Below are positions 17,363 to 26,142 of a DNA stretch of 64,000 bases, in pieces (positions within the stretch are counted from its first letter, which is position 1; each line of letters begins with the position of its first letter). Made by a program: the position numbers and the translations under genes. This DNA is from Streptomyces celluloflavus (GTDB taxonomy: Bacteria; Actinomycetota; Actinomycetes; Streptomycetales; Streptomycetaceae): contig JOEL01000004.1 in NCBI GenBank assembly GCA_000720995.1, forward strand, positions 248,001 to 312,000. The letters are read 5' to 3'. The notes below the pieces were generated by a model, which did no database searches, was not told the origin of the DNA, and saw only the letters and a list, made by a program, of their open reading frames with translations.

Positions 17363-18492
17363 CGCTTGTTCTCCTTCAGGCTGCGTTCTTTGAAGAGCGT
17401 GCGCACCGCGTCGAGGAACGCGTCGTTCTCGGCCGGGGTGCCCGCGGTGACCCGCAGCCAGCCCGGTACGCCGTTGTCCCGGACCAGCACGCCGTGGTCG
17501 AGGATCGCCTGCCAGGCGGCGTGCGCGTCGTCGAAGCGGCCGAACTGGACGAAGTTGGCGTCGGAGGTGACGACCTCGCAGCCGATGGCGCGCAGCTCGG
17601 TGACCAGGCGGTCCCGTTCGGCCTTGAGCTGTTCGACGTACTTCAGCAGGGTGTCGGTGTGCTCCAGGGCGGCGAGCGCGGTGGCCTGGGTGACGGACGA
17701 GAGGTGGTACGGGAGCCGGACGAGCTGGACGGCGTCGACCACCGCGGGGTCGGCGGCCAGATAGCCGAGCCGCAGCCCGGCGGCGCCGAACGCCTTGGAC
17801 ATGGTCCGGGAGACGACCAGATTCGGCCGGCCCTCGATCAGCGGCAGCAGTGAGGGGCGGTGGCTGAACTCGCCGTACGCCTCGTCCACGACGACCAGCG
17901 CCCCGGCGCCGTCGGCACGGGCGGCCTGCGCCGCCTCGTACAGCGCGAGGACGGTGTCGGCCTCGACGGCGGTGCCGGTGGGGTTGTTCGGCGAGCAGAC
18001 GAAGACCACGTCGGGCCGGTGCGCGGCGATCTCGGCGGTGGCCGCCGCCACGTCGATCGTGAAGTCGTCGCCGCGCGGTCCGGAGATCCAGCCGGTGCCC
18101 GTACCGCGCGAGATCAGCGCGTGCATGGAGTACGACGGTTCGAAGCCGAGGGCCGTGCGGCCGGGGCCGCCGAAGGTCTGGAGCAGCTGCTGGATGATCT
18201 CGTTGGAGCCGTTGGCGGCCCAGACCTGGGTGGCGGTGACGGGGTGGCCGCCGGTGCGGGTGAGGTACGCGGCGAGCGCGGTGCGCAGCTCGACGGCGTC
18301 CCGGTCGGGGTAGCGGTTGAGGTGCCGGGCGGCCTCGGTGACCCGCTCGGCGATCCGCCGCACCAGCGGTTCGGGCAGCGGGTAGGGGTTCTCGTTGGTG
18401 TTCAGCCGTACGGGGACGTCGAGCTGCGGGGCGCCGTACGGGGACTTGCCGCGGAGCTCGTCGCGGATGGGGAGATCGTCGATGCCGGTCAC
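17359..18492 (-). CDS. hisC: Histidinol-phosphate aminotransferase
   Basis: A 377-aa fold-type I PLP aminotransferase. The PLP lysine is K233 in [17 protein letters not shown]; the substrate and cofactor sites [28 protein letters not shown] and VVDEAYGEF are in order. It converts imidazole acetol phosphate to histidinol phosphate. GTG at 18492 ([20 protein letters not shown]) is chosen because the family N-terminus begins there; a GTG at 18504 would overlap the hisD stop (GTGA) and add four residues. It may also accept aromatic substrates, as HisC enzymes can. Confidence 0.96.
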   Translation of the reverse strand: MTGIDDLPIRDELRGKSPYGAPQLDVPVRLNTNENPYPLPEPLVRRIAERVTEAARHLNRYPDRDAVELRTALAAYLTRTGGHPVTATQVWAANGSNEIIQQLLQTFGGPGRTALGFEPSYSMHALISRGTGTGWISGPRGDDFTIDVAAATAEIAAHRPDVVFVCSPNNPTGTAVEADTVLALYEAAQAARADGAGALVVVDEAYGEFSHRPSLLPLIEGRPNLVVSRTMSKAFGAAGLRLGYLAADPAVVDAVQLVRLPYHLSSVTQATALAALEHTDTLLKYVEQLKAERDRLVTELRAIGCEVVTSDANFVQFGRFDDAHAAWQAILDHGVLVRDNGVPGWLRVTAGTPAENDAFLDAVRTLFKERSLKENKR

Positions 18493-18500
18493 GTGCCTGC

Positions 18501-19823
18501 TCACTTGCTCTGCGGGACCTTCCAGTCGAACCTGGCCTTCAGCGCGGCGCCATGGGCCGGCAGATCCTCGGCCTCGGCGAGGGTCACCACATGGTGGGCG
18601 ACCTCGGCCAGCGCGTCGCGGGAGTAGTCCACGACATGGATGCCGCGCAGGAAGGACTGCACGGACAGGCCCGAGGAGTGGCAGGCGCAGCCGCCGGTCG
18701 GCAGGACGTGGTTGGAGCCGGCGCAGTAGTCGCCGAGCGAGACGGGGGCGTACGGGCCGACGAAGACCGCGCCGGCGTTGCGGACCCGGGCGGCGACGGC
18801 GGCGGCGTCGGCGGTCTGGATCTCCAGGTGTTCGGCGCCGTAGGCGTCCACGACCTTCAGGCCCGCGTCGACGCCGTCGACGAGGACGATCGCGGACTGC
18901 CGGCCGGCCAGCGCCGTGGTGATGCGTTCGGTGTGCTTGGTGGCGTCGGCCTGCCGCTTCAGCGCGGCCTCGGTGGCCTCGGCGAGCTCGGTGGAGTCGG
19001 TGACCAGGACGGCCGCGGCGAGGGTGTCGTGCTCGGCCTGGCTGATCAGGTCGGCGGCGACGTGCTCGGGGTCGGCGGTGGCGTCCGCGAGGATCGCGAT
19101 CTCGGTGGGCCCGGCCTCGGCGTCGATGCCGATCCGGCCCTTGAGCAGGCGCTTGGCGGAGGCGACGAAGATGTTGCCGGGGCCGGTGACGAGATTGACC
19201 GGCGGGCATTCATCGGTGCCGTACGCGAACATCGCGATGGCCTGGGCGCCGCCGGCGGCGTAGACCTCGTCGACGCCGAGGAGGGCGCAGGCGGCGAGGA
19301 TCGTCGGGTGCGGCAGACCGCCGAACTCCTTCTGCGGCGGGGAGGTGACGGCGATGCCCGCGACCCCGGCCTCCTGGGCCGGGACGACGTTCATCACGAC
19401 GGAGGAGGGGTAGACGGCCAGGCCGCCGGGGACGTACAGGCCGACCCGCTCGACGGGCACCCAGCGCTCGGTGACCGTGCCGCCGGGCACGACCCGGGTG
19501 GTGGTGTCCGTACGGCGCTGCTCGCGGTGGACGATCCGGGCGCGCCGGATGGACTCCTCCAGGGCGGCCCGGACGGCCGGATCCAGCTCCTGGAGGGCGC
19601 GGTCGAGCGCCTCGGCCGGTACCCGTACCCGCTCGATGTCGACGCCGTCGAACCGCCGCGCGTAGTCGATCAGCGCCGCGGTGCCGCGATGGCGTACGTC
19701 CTCGCAGATGGGCCGCACCTTCTCCAGGGCGGCTTCCACGTCGAACTCGGCACGGGGCAGCAGGTCGCGCAGGGCGCCGCCCTCGGGGAGGGCGTCACCG
19801 CGCAGATCGATTCGGGAGATCAC
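18501..19823 (-). CDS. hisD: Histidinol dehydrogenase
   Basis: A 440-aa enzyme that oxidises histidinol twice with NAD+ to give histidine. Family elements include [33 protein letters not shown], the zinc-ligand region DLISQAEHD, and the C-terminal [15 protein letters not shown]. It is the first gene of the leftward his operon. GTG at 19823 has no Shine-Dalgarno but follows GACACT by 6 bases, so the operon mRNA is probably leaderless. The gap upstream contains a long perfect dyad. Confidence 0.97.
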   Translation of the reverse strand: MISRIDLRGDALPEGGALRDLLPRAEFDVEAALEKVRPICEDVRHRGTAALIDYARRFDGVDIERVRVPAEALDRALQELDPAVRAALEESIRRARIVHREQRRTDTTTRVVPGGTVTERWVPVERVGLYVPGGLAVYPSSVVMNVVPAQEAGVAGIAVTSPPQKEFGGLPHPTILAACALLGVDEVYAAGGAQAIAMFAYGTDECPPVNLVTGPGNIFVASAKRLLKGRIGIDAEAGPTEIAILADATADPEHVAADLISQAEHDTLAAAVLVTDSTELAEATEAALKRQADATKHTERITTALAGRQSAIVLVDGVDAGLKVVDAYGAEHLEIQTADAAAVAARVRNAGAVFVGPYAPVSLGDYCAGSNHVLPTGGCACHSSGLSVQSFLRGIHVVDYSRDALAEVAHHVVTLAEAEDLPAHGAALKARFDWKVPQSK

Positions 19824-19829
19824 AGTCCC

Positions 19830-19835
19830 AGTGTC
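19830..19835 (-). promoter_or_regulatory. -10-like element for a leaderless his operon mRNA
   Basis: GACACT on the minus strand ends 6 bases before the hisD GTG. Its distance from the start codon and the lack of a ribosome site fit a leaderless transcript. No convincing -35 was found. Confidence 0.4.
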
Positions 19836-19864
19836 TCAGACCGGTTCTCGGGCCCGAGCGGCCG

Positions 19865-19923
19865 TATCACTCAGTGGTACGCGGCGCGGTCCGGTCCGGA
19901 CGGCGGCCGGAACCGTCCGGACC
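19865..19923. promoter_or_regulatory. Two dyads between hisD and the divergent gene, candidate operator
   Basis: A 15-base quasi-palindrome, TATCACTCAGTGGTA (19865-19879), is followed by a perfect 11-bp inverted repeat, GGTCCGGACGG (19893-19903) with CCGTCCGGACC (19913-19923). The genes on both sides diverge, so a terminator is not expected here. The dyads lie upstream of the predicted hisD promoter and look like regulator sites or a transcribed control element of the rightward gene. Confidence 0.4.
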
Positions 19924-20053
19924 AGGCCAATTCCGGCCAGGTGTCCGGACCATCGGAAGTTGACCGGAGTTGACCCTCACCGCGCGTGTTCAGACGGTCA
20001 CCACCGGGCATGGCACCCGTACAGACGTACGGCGACGGGAAGGGGGAGCTCAC

Positions 20054-21655
20054 GTGACCGAGCACGAGGACGGCGACGCGCCCGCGGACCTGCGGCTGAC
20101 CTCGGCGGAATGGAGCATGTGGCAGGCGTTCCGCAACGGCAGCACCTGCGAGCTGCACGTGGGCGATCCGGCCCGGGACGATCCGCACGGACAGCATCTG
20201 TGGGGGCCGGAGCGCCGGGTGCGGGCCCGCGTCGTGGCCCTGCTGCTGCTCGAAAGCCCGCACGCCCAGCCGGGCCGGGTCGCCGCGCTCAAGCTCACCG
20301 GCGCGTACATCACGGACACCCTCGACCTCGCGGGCGGCACGATCAAGCCATTCGTGGAGCTGCGCGACTGCCGCTTCGAGGCGGAGCTGGTCCTGCCCGA
20401 GAGCCGGTTCACGACCCTGCGGCTGGTGAACTGCGCGATCCCCCGGGTGGAGGCGGCCCGGCTGCACACCGAGGGCGATCTGCATCTGCCGCGCTGCGTG
20501 GTGCAGTCCGGCGTCCGGCTCACGGACGCCCAGATAGGCACGGACCTGCTGCTCAACCAGATCGTGGTGCACAAGGACCGGCAGGGCCGGTCGATCATGG
20601 CGGACGGTATGACCGTCGCCCAGGACCTCCAGGCCGAGATGATCGAGTCCTACGGCGAGCTGTCGCTGCGCGGCGCCACGGTCGGCGTCACGCTCAGCCT
20701 GCGCGGCAGCCGGCTGAGCAACCCGTTCGGCCGCCGCGCGCTGAACGCCCCGCAGCTGACCGTCGAGCGCACCCTCTATCTGACGGCCGCGGGCCTGGCG
20801 AACTCCCCGTTCTCCAGCGGCGTCACGCCCCCGTACGGCATCGCGCACACCCCCTCCCGCGGCACCCGCATGCAGCGCTTCGAGTGCGAGGGCGGGATGC
20901 GGCTGGACGACGGGCGGTTCGGCGACGCGATCGACCTGGAGGACGCCCGCTTCGTCATGGAGTCCGACCAGGAGCTGTCGCTGCGCCGCATCCAGACGCC
21001 CGAGCTGCGGTTCCTCGGCGAGCGCCCGCAGCGCGGCCGGGTGGTCCTCTCCGGCGCCCGGGTGGTCACCCTCGTCGACAGATCGGCGAGCTGGCCGGGG
21101 CTCGGCGGGCTGTGGATGGCCGGTTTCGCCTACGAGACGCTGGTCCCGCACGGCCGTTTCCCGCTCACCGTGCGGCTGCGCTGGGTGGCGGCGGCGACCC
21201 CCGAGTACGCACCCGAACCGTACGAGATGCTCGCCGCCGCGCTGCGCCGCAGCGGTGAGGACGCCGACGCCCGGGAGGTGCTGCTGGCCAAGCAGCGCCG
21301 CCGCCGCGAGACGCTCCCTCTGGCGGGGAAGGCGTGGGGCTTCCTCCAGGACTGGACGGTGGCGTACGGCTACCGCCCCGGCCGGGCCGCGGTGTGGATG
21401 GCCATCCTGTGGGCGATCGGCGCGGCCTATTTCGCCGGGTCCCCGCCGCCCCCGCTCAAACCGGAGGAGGCCCCGGTCTGGAACCCGTATCTCTACGCCC
21501 TGGATCTGCTGCTGCCGGTGGTCGATCTCAACCAGGGCACCGCCTGGAAGCCGGCCGGCGGCGCCCAGTGGGTGGCGGCGGTGCTGATCCTCGCCGGATG
21601 GGTGCTGGCCACGACGGTCGCGGCGGGCGCGTCCCGGCTGCTGCGGCGGCAGTAG
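20054..21655 (+). CDS. Repeat-rich protein with C-terminal membrane helices, function unknown
   Basis: A 533-aa protein. Residues about 75-370 are made of short, regularly spaced hydrophobic repeats of the form (A/G)-x-(V/L/I)-x-x-x-L-x-L (for example LTDAQIGTDLLLNQ and LRGATVGVTLSLRG), suggesting a pentapeptide-like or beta-helix fold. The C-terminus has two membrane helices (about 445-465 and 507-527), so the protein is membrane anchored. Streptomyces relatives are often labelled membrane-associated oxidoreductase, but I see no cofactor motif that supports this. GTG at 20054 has AGGGGGAG 6 bases upstream. It is divergent from hisD. Confidence 0.8.
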   Translation: MTEHEDGDAPADLRLTSAEWSMWQAFRNGSTCELHVGDPARDDPHGQHLWGPERRVRARVVALLLLESPHAQPGRVAALKLTGAYITDTLDLAGGTIKPFVELRDCRFEAELVLPESRFTTLRLVNCAIPRVEAARLHTEGDLHLPRCVVQSGVRLTDAQIGTDLLLNQIVVHKDRQGRSIMADGMTVAQDLQAEMIESYGELSLRGATVGVTLSLRGSRLSNPFGRRALNAPQLTVERTLYLTAAGLANSPFSSGVTPPYGIAHTPSRGTRMQRFECEGGMRLDDGRFGDAIDLEDARFVMESDQELSLRRIQTPELRFLGERPQRGRVVLSGARVVTLVDRSASWPGLGGLWMAGFAYETLVPHGRFPLTVRLRWVAAATPEYAPEPYEMLAAALRRSGEDADAREVLLAKQRRRRETLPLAGKAWGFLQDWTVAYGYRPGRAAVWMAILWAIGAAYFAGSPPPPLKPEEAPVWNPYLYALDLLLPVVDLNQGTAWKPAGGAQWVAAVLILAGWVLATTVAAGASRLLRRQ

Positions 21656-21658
21656 CGG

Positions 21659-21700
21659 ACGGCGGGCCGGGGCGGAGCGCCGCGGGCCCCGGCCCGCCGT
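21659..21700 (+). terminator. Terminator-like stem-loop after the repeat-rich gene
   Basis: A perfect 15-bp stem (21659-21673 with 21686-21700) with a 12-base loop begins 3 bases after the stop codon at 21653-21655. There is no U-tract. Confidence 0.7.
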
Positions 21701-21748
21701 TCGCGCTCCGCGTACCGGCCCGTGCGGGGCGCCCGGGGCCGCAGGCTC

Positions 21749-21754
21749 TAGGCT
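21749..21754 (+). promoter_or_regulatory. -10 element for a leaderless LON-domain gene mRNA
   Basis: TAGGCT ends 8 bases before the GTG at 21763, with no Shine-Dalgarno. It is the third use of this hexamer in the window. Confidence 0.5.
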
Positions 21755-21762
21755 TGCCGACT

Positions 21763-22509
21763 GTGACCTCCGTGCGCCTGCCGCTCTTCCCGCTGAACTC
21801 GGTGCTGTTCCCGGGACTCGTGCTCCCGCTGAACGTCTTCGAGGCGCGGTACCGGGCGATGATGCGCGACCTGGCCGCCAGGCCCGAGGACGACCGCCGG
21901 TTCGGCGTGATCGCGATCCGGGACGGGCATGAGGTCGCCCCGACCGCGCACGGTATGCCGGACGCCGCCCTGCCCGCCGCCGAAGGCCCCACGGCGGGCT
22001 TCGGCGACGACCCGATGCGGGCCTTCCATCCGGTGGGCTGCATCGCGGACGCGGCGACCATCCGCGCCAAGTCGTCGGCCGACGACAGCGGCTACGAGGT
22101 ACTGGCGACCGGCACCCGCCGCTTCCGGCTGCTGTCGGTGGACACCTCGGGCCCGTATCTGACGGGCGAGGCGGTGGAGCTGGAGGAGGGCGAGGGGGCC
22201 GGCGCGGGGGCGCTCGCCGCGGGCGTCGTACGGGCCTTCCGCACCTATCAGAAGCGGCTGGCCTGGGCGAACGAACGCACCCTGTCCACCGGGCAGGACC
22301 TGCCCGCCGACCCGGCCGTGCTCTCCTATCTCGTGGCCGCCGCGGCCGTGCTGGACATCCCCGCCAAGCAGCGGCTGCTGGAGGCGGCGGACACCGCGGC
22401 CCGGCTCACCCAGGAGCTGAAACTCCTTCGCCAGGAGTCGGCGCTGCTCGGTAAGCTCCCGTCGCTGCCGGCGGTGAATCTGACCCGGCAGCCGACCAGC
22501 CCCAACTGA
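21763..22509 (+). CDS. LON peptidase substrate-binding domain protein
   Basis: A 248-aa protein with the N-terminal LON (PUA-like) domain only: LPLFPLNSVLFPGLVLPLNV and FEARYRAMMRDL, with a later PVGCIADA segment. No AAA+ or protease domain is present, so it is a stand-alone LON-domain protein, possibly an adaptor or substrate binder. The C-terminal part (about 165-248) is helical. GTG at 21763 is supported by the -10 element 8 bases upstream. The downstream gene starts 17 bases after its stop, so the two are probably cotranscribed. Confidence 0.9.
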   Translation: MTSVRLPLFPLNSVLFPGLVLPLNVFEARYRAMMRDLAARPEDDRRFGVIAIRDGHEVAPTAHGMPDAALPAAEGPTAGFGDDPMRAFHPVGCIADAATIRAKSSADDSGYEVLATGTRRFRLLSVDTSGPYLTGEAVELEEGEGAGAGALAAGVVRAFRTYQKRLAWANERTLSTGQDLPADPAVLSYLVAAAAVLDIPAKQRLLEAADTAARLTQELKLLRQESALLGKLPSLPAVNLTRQPTSPN

Positions 22510-22526
22510 CGCGAGGCGCTCCCGAG

Positions 22527-23051
22527 TTGTCGAAGAAGTCGAAGAAGCAGGCGAAGCACGAGCCGTCGCGGTCCGGCGCCGGCGGCACCCCGGCGACCGT
22601 CGCGCTCACCGCCTCCGGTGTCGCTTTCACGGTGCACGCGTACGAGCACGACCCGGCCGCCGCCTCGTACGGCGAGGAGGCCGCCGAGGCGCTCGGCGTC
22701 GCGCCGGAGCAGGTGTTCAAGACCCTGCTGGCGGAGGTGGACGGCACCCTGACCGTCGCGGTGGTCCCGGTCTCCGGCTCCCTGGACCTCAAGGCACTGG
22801 CGGCCGCGGTGGGCGGCAAGCGGGCCGCGATGGCCGATCCGGCGGCGGCCGAGCGGAGCACGGGGTACGTCCTCGGCGGCATCTCGCCGCTCGGCCAGCG
22901 CAAGCGGCTGCGGACGGTGGTGGACGCATCGGCCGAGGGCCGGCCGACGGTCTGCGTCTCGGCGGGCCGGCGCGGGCTGGAGGTCGAACTGTCCCCCGCC
23001 GATCTGGTCGCGCTGACCGGCGCGCGGCTGGCACCGATCGCCCGCGGCTGA
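22527..23051 (+). CDS. ybaK: YbaK/ProX-type aminoacyl-tRNA editing protein (Cys-tRNA(Pro) deacylase-like)
   Basis: A 174-aa single-domain editing protein. Family elements are EEAAEALGVAPEQVFKTLL (with the catalytic-type Lys of the VFKTL motif), AVVPVSGSLDLKALA and GYVLGGISPLGQ. YbaK relatives hydrolyse Cys-tRNA(Pro); the precise specificity here is inferred. It appears to start at TTG (22527), with GAGG about 11 bases upstream; a basic Lys/Ser-rich tail (SKKSKKQAKH) precedes the domain. Probably cotranscribed with the LON-domain gene. Confidence 0.88.
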   Translation: MSKKSKKQAKHEPSRSGAGGTPATVALTASGVAFTVHAYEHDPAAASYGEEAAEALGVAPEQVFKTLLAEVDGTLTVAVVPVSGSLDLKALAAAVGGKRAAMADPAAAERSTGYVLGGISPLGQRKRLRTVVDASAEGRPTVCVSAGRRGLEVELSPADLVALTGARLAPIARG

Positions 23052-23074
23052 GCCCGGGGCGAGATCCGGGGCAC

Positions 23075-23106
23075 GGGGCCGGGGTCACGGGGCCGGGGTT
23101 TCGGGG
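23075..23106 (+). other. G-quadruplex-type run of five GGGG tracts
   Basis: Five GGGG tracts (23075, 23081, 23089, 23095 and 23103) are separated by loops of 2-4 bases (CC, TCAC, CC, TTTC). They lie in the spacer 24 bases after the ybaK stop on the coding strand. The loops are short enough for a stable four-tract quadruplex in the mRNA or the DNA. Confidence 0.45.
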
Positions 23107-23273
23107 CCAGGGATTCGGACCGGGTCACGGGACCGGTCGTGGCGGCCGGGCCCCGGGCAGCCGGGCGGGCCTGGCCGAGAACAGCCGCGAACGGCGCCGT
23201 ACGGCGGCCGCGGGCCCGCCCGAAGCCTTTACGGCGGGCGCCTCCTCGGCTACGACCGGGGTGGAGGTACGCC

Positions 23274-23348
23274 ATGTCGAAGAGGACCCGCAAGCGGAAG
23301 TGGCGCATCAGGAAGCGCCGGGCCAACCACGGACGCCGGCCGTCCTGA
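23274..23348 (+). CDS. bL37-like 24-aa ribosomal protein
   Basis: A 24-residue, highly basic protein, MSKRTRKRKWRIRKRR followed by ANHGRRPS. Its length and the terminal R-A-N-H-G-(K/R)-R-P match the actinobacterial ribosomal protein bL37, first seen in mycobacterial 50S structures. It has a good ribosome site (GGAGG 6 bases before ATG at 23274). It is far below usual gene-finder length limits. Streptomyces also encode other tiny basic ribosomal proteins, so assignment to bL37 rests on the C-terminal motif. Confidence 0.8.
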   Translation: MSKRTRKRKWRIRKRRANHGRRPS

Positions 23349-23445
23349 GGCACCGGGGATCTGCCGGACGGCTCCGGCCCGTGGCACCCGCCGGCCGGAT
23401 GTTACGGACCGGCCGTCACGGACCGGGCACCGGGCCCGGCCGTCG

Positions 23446-24126
23446 TCACCGCTCCGGCTGTTCCAGGTGGCCGGACCAGTCCGGCACCATGGGCGGCTCC
23501 TCCGGGTCGCGCGGCCCGAACAGCCCGGTCAGCACGATCTGCACCACCATCGCGGCGGTCGGCCAGGCCAGCAGCAGGACCTTGCTCTGGAGCCGCAGCG
23601 GGCCGTAGAACGTCACCCCGGTGCCGACCTCCTTGGCGTGGGCGACGACATCCGGCGTGGGGCCCAGCCACATGCCCGTCAGCCAGCCCACCACCGCGGC
23701 GAGCAGCCCGCCGACGACCAGCGCCGCCACCAGCGGAAGCCCGCCCCGCCGGCGGAAGAGGAAGACCACGGCGGTGCTGAGCGCCCCGAGACCGAGGGAC
23801 AGCAGCGCGAACGTGCCGTCCGCGCCGATCGCCTCCTCGCCCTCGGCGTTCTTGAGGTAGACGTTGCGGGTGTCCGCGATCAGCGGGATATGCGGCGCCA
23901 GCCACGCCCACAGCACACCGAGCAGCACACCGCTGACCGCCAGGACGAGCGCGAGCACGGCGCCCTCGATCAGCTCGCGGCGGAATCCGGGGCCGCCGAG
24001 GCCGCCGTGTTCCGCGGCCCCGTACGCGCCGGGGTCGGCCGTGGCTCCCCCGGTGGCGGGCGCGGCCCAGGGGTTGTGCGGCTCTTCGGGCGGTTGGTCG
24101 TCGCGTGGCGTCAGCGGTGCGGTCAC
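23446..24126 (-). CDS. Four-helix membrane protein, DUF2567-like
   Basis: A protein of 226 aa from GTG 24126 (MTAPLTPRDDQ). An alternative GTG at 24198, overlapping the permease stop (GTGA), adds 24 residues. A Pro/Gly-rich cytoplasmic N-terminus precedes four predicted helices (about 54-76, 105-124, 131-153 and 181-202), with an extracytoplasmic loop NVYLKNAEGEEAIGADGTF between the first two. This resembles the actinobacterial DUF2567 group, function unknown. It lies directly after the ABC permease in the same direction and may belong to that transport system. Confidence 0.72.
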   Translation of the reverse strand: MTAPLTPRDDQPPEEPHNPWAAPATGGATADPGAYGAAEHGGLGGPGFRRELIEGAVLALVLAVSGVLLGVLWAWLAPHIPLIADTRNVYLKNAEGEEAIGADGTFALLSLGLGALSTAVVFLFRRRGGLPLVAALVVGGLLAAVVGWLTGMWLGPTPDVVAHAKEVGTGVTFYGPLRLQSKVLLLAWPTAAMVVQIVLTGLFGPRDPEEPPMVPDWSGHLEQPER

Positions 24127-24194
24127 CTTGTCATCGTGCCAGGTCGGCGCCGTGCCGCCAGCAGCAGGACGCCCGTTCGGGCCTGTCGGCCCGG

Positions 24195-25031
24195 TCACCG
24201 GACCGCCGCCCGGCGGTACGCCCAGGCCGCGACGGCCAGCGAGAGCACGCCGACGGCCGCACAAACGCCCAGGTCGGCGCCGATCGCCCACCAGTCGGGG
24301 CGGGCGTCGAAGCTCCGCCCCAGCGCCTCCACCCCGTACGTCGAGGGCAGCAGATCCCGGGCGTAACCGATCGGCGCGGGCAGCCGGCCGGCCGGCAGTA
24401 CGCCCAGCAGCAGGGCCGCCGACATGCCCAACTGGCCACAGAGAGTGGCCAGTTCCGGACGGGGGGCGAGCAGTCCGAGGGCGGCGCCGAGGCCGGCGAG
24501 CGCCGCACCGGCCAGCGGGATCACGGCGGCCAGTATCCACAGGTTGGCCATCGGCAGCTGGAAGAGCAGACAGCCGGTGACGGCGGTGACGACCGTGCCG
24601 GGCACGGTGAACGAGGCGTACGCGCCGGCCGCCCCGAGCACCACCGCGGCCGGCGGCACGGGCAGCGTCGCGTAATGGTCGAGCCCGCCACCGGCCCGCA
24701 GCTGCCCGAAGTACTGCGCCAGCAGGTTGAGTGCCACGAAGGCGACGACCAGCACACTGGCCCCGGACACCACGGCCCGCGCCTCGTCGCCGCCGTCGAC
24801 CACCCCGCGCATCAGGATCATGATCCCGACGGACTGGAAGGTGGCGACGAAGAGCAGGGGGATCCGGGCGACCCGGGCCCGCGAGAGCTGGGCGCGGTAG
24901 ACGGCGCCCAGCGCGGGGAACAGGCGGGCGCGCGGCCCCAGCGGGGCGGCCGGGCCGTCCTCGGGCCACGCCCCGGGATCCGGGGTGCCCTCCTCGGTCC
25001 CGGCCACCGCCTCCGCGGGAACCACACTCAC
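24195..25031 (-). CDS. ABC transporter permease
   Basis: A 278-aa protein with about six membrane helices after a cytoplasmic N-terminal segment of about 55 residues that ends near RIPLLF. The pattern and length match ABC-2 type export permeases. It sits 100 bases downstream of the ATPase gene at 25132-26142, its evident partner. GTG at 25031 follows a GGTGG. The substrate cannot be told; ABC-2 systems export drugs, lipids or polymers. Confidence 0.85.
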   Translation of the reverse strand: MSVVPAEAVAGTEEGTPDPGAWPEDGPAAPLGPRARLFPALGAVYRAQLSRARVARIPLLFVATFQSVGIMILMRGVVDGGDEARAVVSGASVLVVAFVALNLLAQYFGQLRAGGGLDHYATLPVPPAAVVLGAAGAYASFTVPGTVVTAVTGCLLFQLPMANLWILAAVIPLAGAALAGLGAALGLLAPRPELATLCGQLGMSAALLLGVLPAGRLPAPIGYARDLLPSTYGVEALGRSFDARPDWWAIGADLGVCAAVGVLSLAVAAWAYRRAAVR

Positions 25032-25131
25032 GCTGCCACCACGCCTTCCTCGGTACGTCTTCGGTACGCCCCCGTACCCGCCATGCCCGGCGCCGTGCGG
25101 TCGCCCCCCGCGGCCGCCGCGCTCCCCCGCC

Positions 25132-26142
25132 TCACCCCTTGACCAGCCCTTCCCCGCGCCCGCCGAGCGCCAGATACACGTCCTCCAGGCTGGGCGTGGC
25201 GAGGGTGAAATCGTCCAGGGCGGCGAAGGCGGGGCCCGCGGTGACGGCCGAGACGGCGGCGCGGGCCTGCCCGGCGGGCAGCCGGAGGGTCCAGCGGCGG
25301 CCGGCCGCGCGGGCGGTGGCGGCGAGGGCGGCGACCTCGGGGACGTCCAGGGGCGGCCGATCCCGCCACACCAGTTCCAGCCGGATCTCCTCCCCCACCA
25401 GTTCCTTCAGCCCGCCCGGTGAGTCACAGGCGATGACCCGTCCCCGGTCGATCACCGCGACCCGGTCCAGCACGCTCTCGGCCTCCAGCACGTTGTGCGT
25501 CACCAGCACCACGGTGGTACCCCGCTCGGCCCGGCGCCGGTCCACCGCGGCCCACACCGCGCGCCGCGCGACGGGATCCATACCGGTGGTCGGCTCGTCC
25601 AGTACCAGCAGCGGCCGCTCGCCGATCAGCACGGCCGCGAAGCACGCCAGCCGCCGCTGCCCGCCGGAGAGTTTCTTCAGGGCGCGGCCCGCGATGTCCG
25701 CGAGGCCCAGTTCACCGACGACCGCGTCCCGCCGGTCCCGTGCCTCGCGCGCGGTCAGTCCGCGCAGCCGGCCGGTGGTCTCCACGGCGAGCGCGACGGT
25801 CATCTCGTCCAGCGCGGTGGACTCCTGGCCCAGATAGCCGAGCAGCCGCGCGGCCCGCTCCGGGTGGCGCACCAGGTCGTGGCCGAGCACGGAGACGCTG
25901 CCGGAGTCCGGTCGCAGCAGTCCCGTCAGCTGGCGCACCAGGGTGGACTTGCCGGCGCCGTTGGGGCCGAGCAGCCCGAAGATCTCGCCGCGCCGTACTT
26001 CGAGGCTGATGCCGTCGCTGGCGCGTACCGCCGGCGCCTGTGCCGCCCCGCGGCGCCCGCGCATCGCGGGGTACGTCTTGACCAGGTCCCGTACGGCGCA
26101 CACCGTCGCGCCGCGCTCCACCTGTTTTGCGCCCGTTCTCAC
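25132..26142 (-). CDS. ABC transporter ATP-binding protein
   Basis: A 336-aa ATPase of the DrrA/CcmA type. Walker A is GPNGAGKST, the Q-loop region is YLGQES, the signature is LSGGQRRL, and Walker B with D-loop is LLVLDEPTTGMD. The extra C-terminal domain (about 230-336) is typical of export ATPases. GTG at 26142 has no good ribosome site but TACCCT lies 8 bases upstream, so a leaderless mRNA is likely. It should work with the adjacent permease. Confidence 0.93.
   Translation of the reverse strand: MRTGAKQVERGATVCAVRDLVKTYPAMRGRRGAAQAPAVRASDGISLEVRRGEIFGLLGPNGAGKSTLVRQLTGLLRPDSGSVSVLGHDLVRHPERAARLLGYLGQESTALDEMTVALAVETTGRLRGLTAREARDRRDAVVGELGLADIAGRALKKLSGGQRRLACFAAVLIGERPLLVLDEPTTGMDPVARRAVWAAVDRRRAERGTTVVLVTHNVLEAESVLDRVAVIDRGRVIACDSPGGLKELVGEEIRLELVWRDRPPLDVPEVAALAATARAAGRRWTLRLPAGQARAAVSAVTAGPAFAALDDFTLATPSLEDVYLALGGRGEGLVKG

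Noticed and set aside
23107-23273. Terminator for ybaK from GC-rich repeats
   Set aside because: There are several short G/C repeats but no long uninterrupted inverted repeat; the G-tract motif is reported separately.
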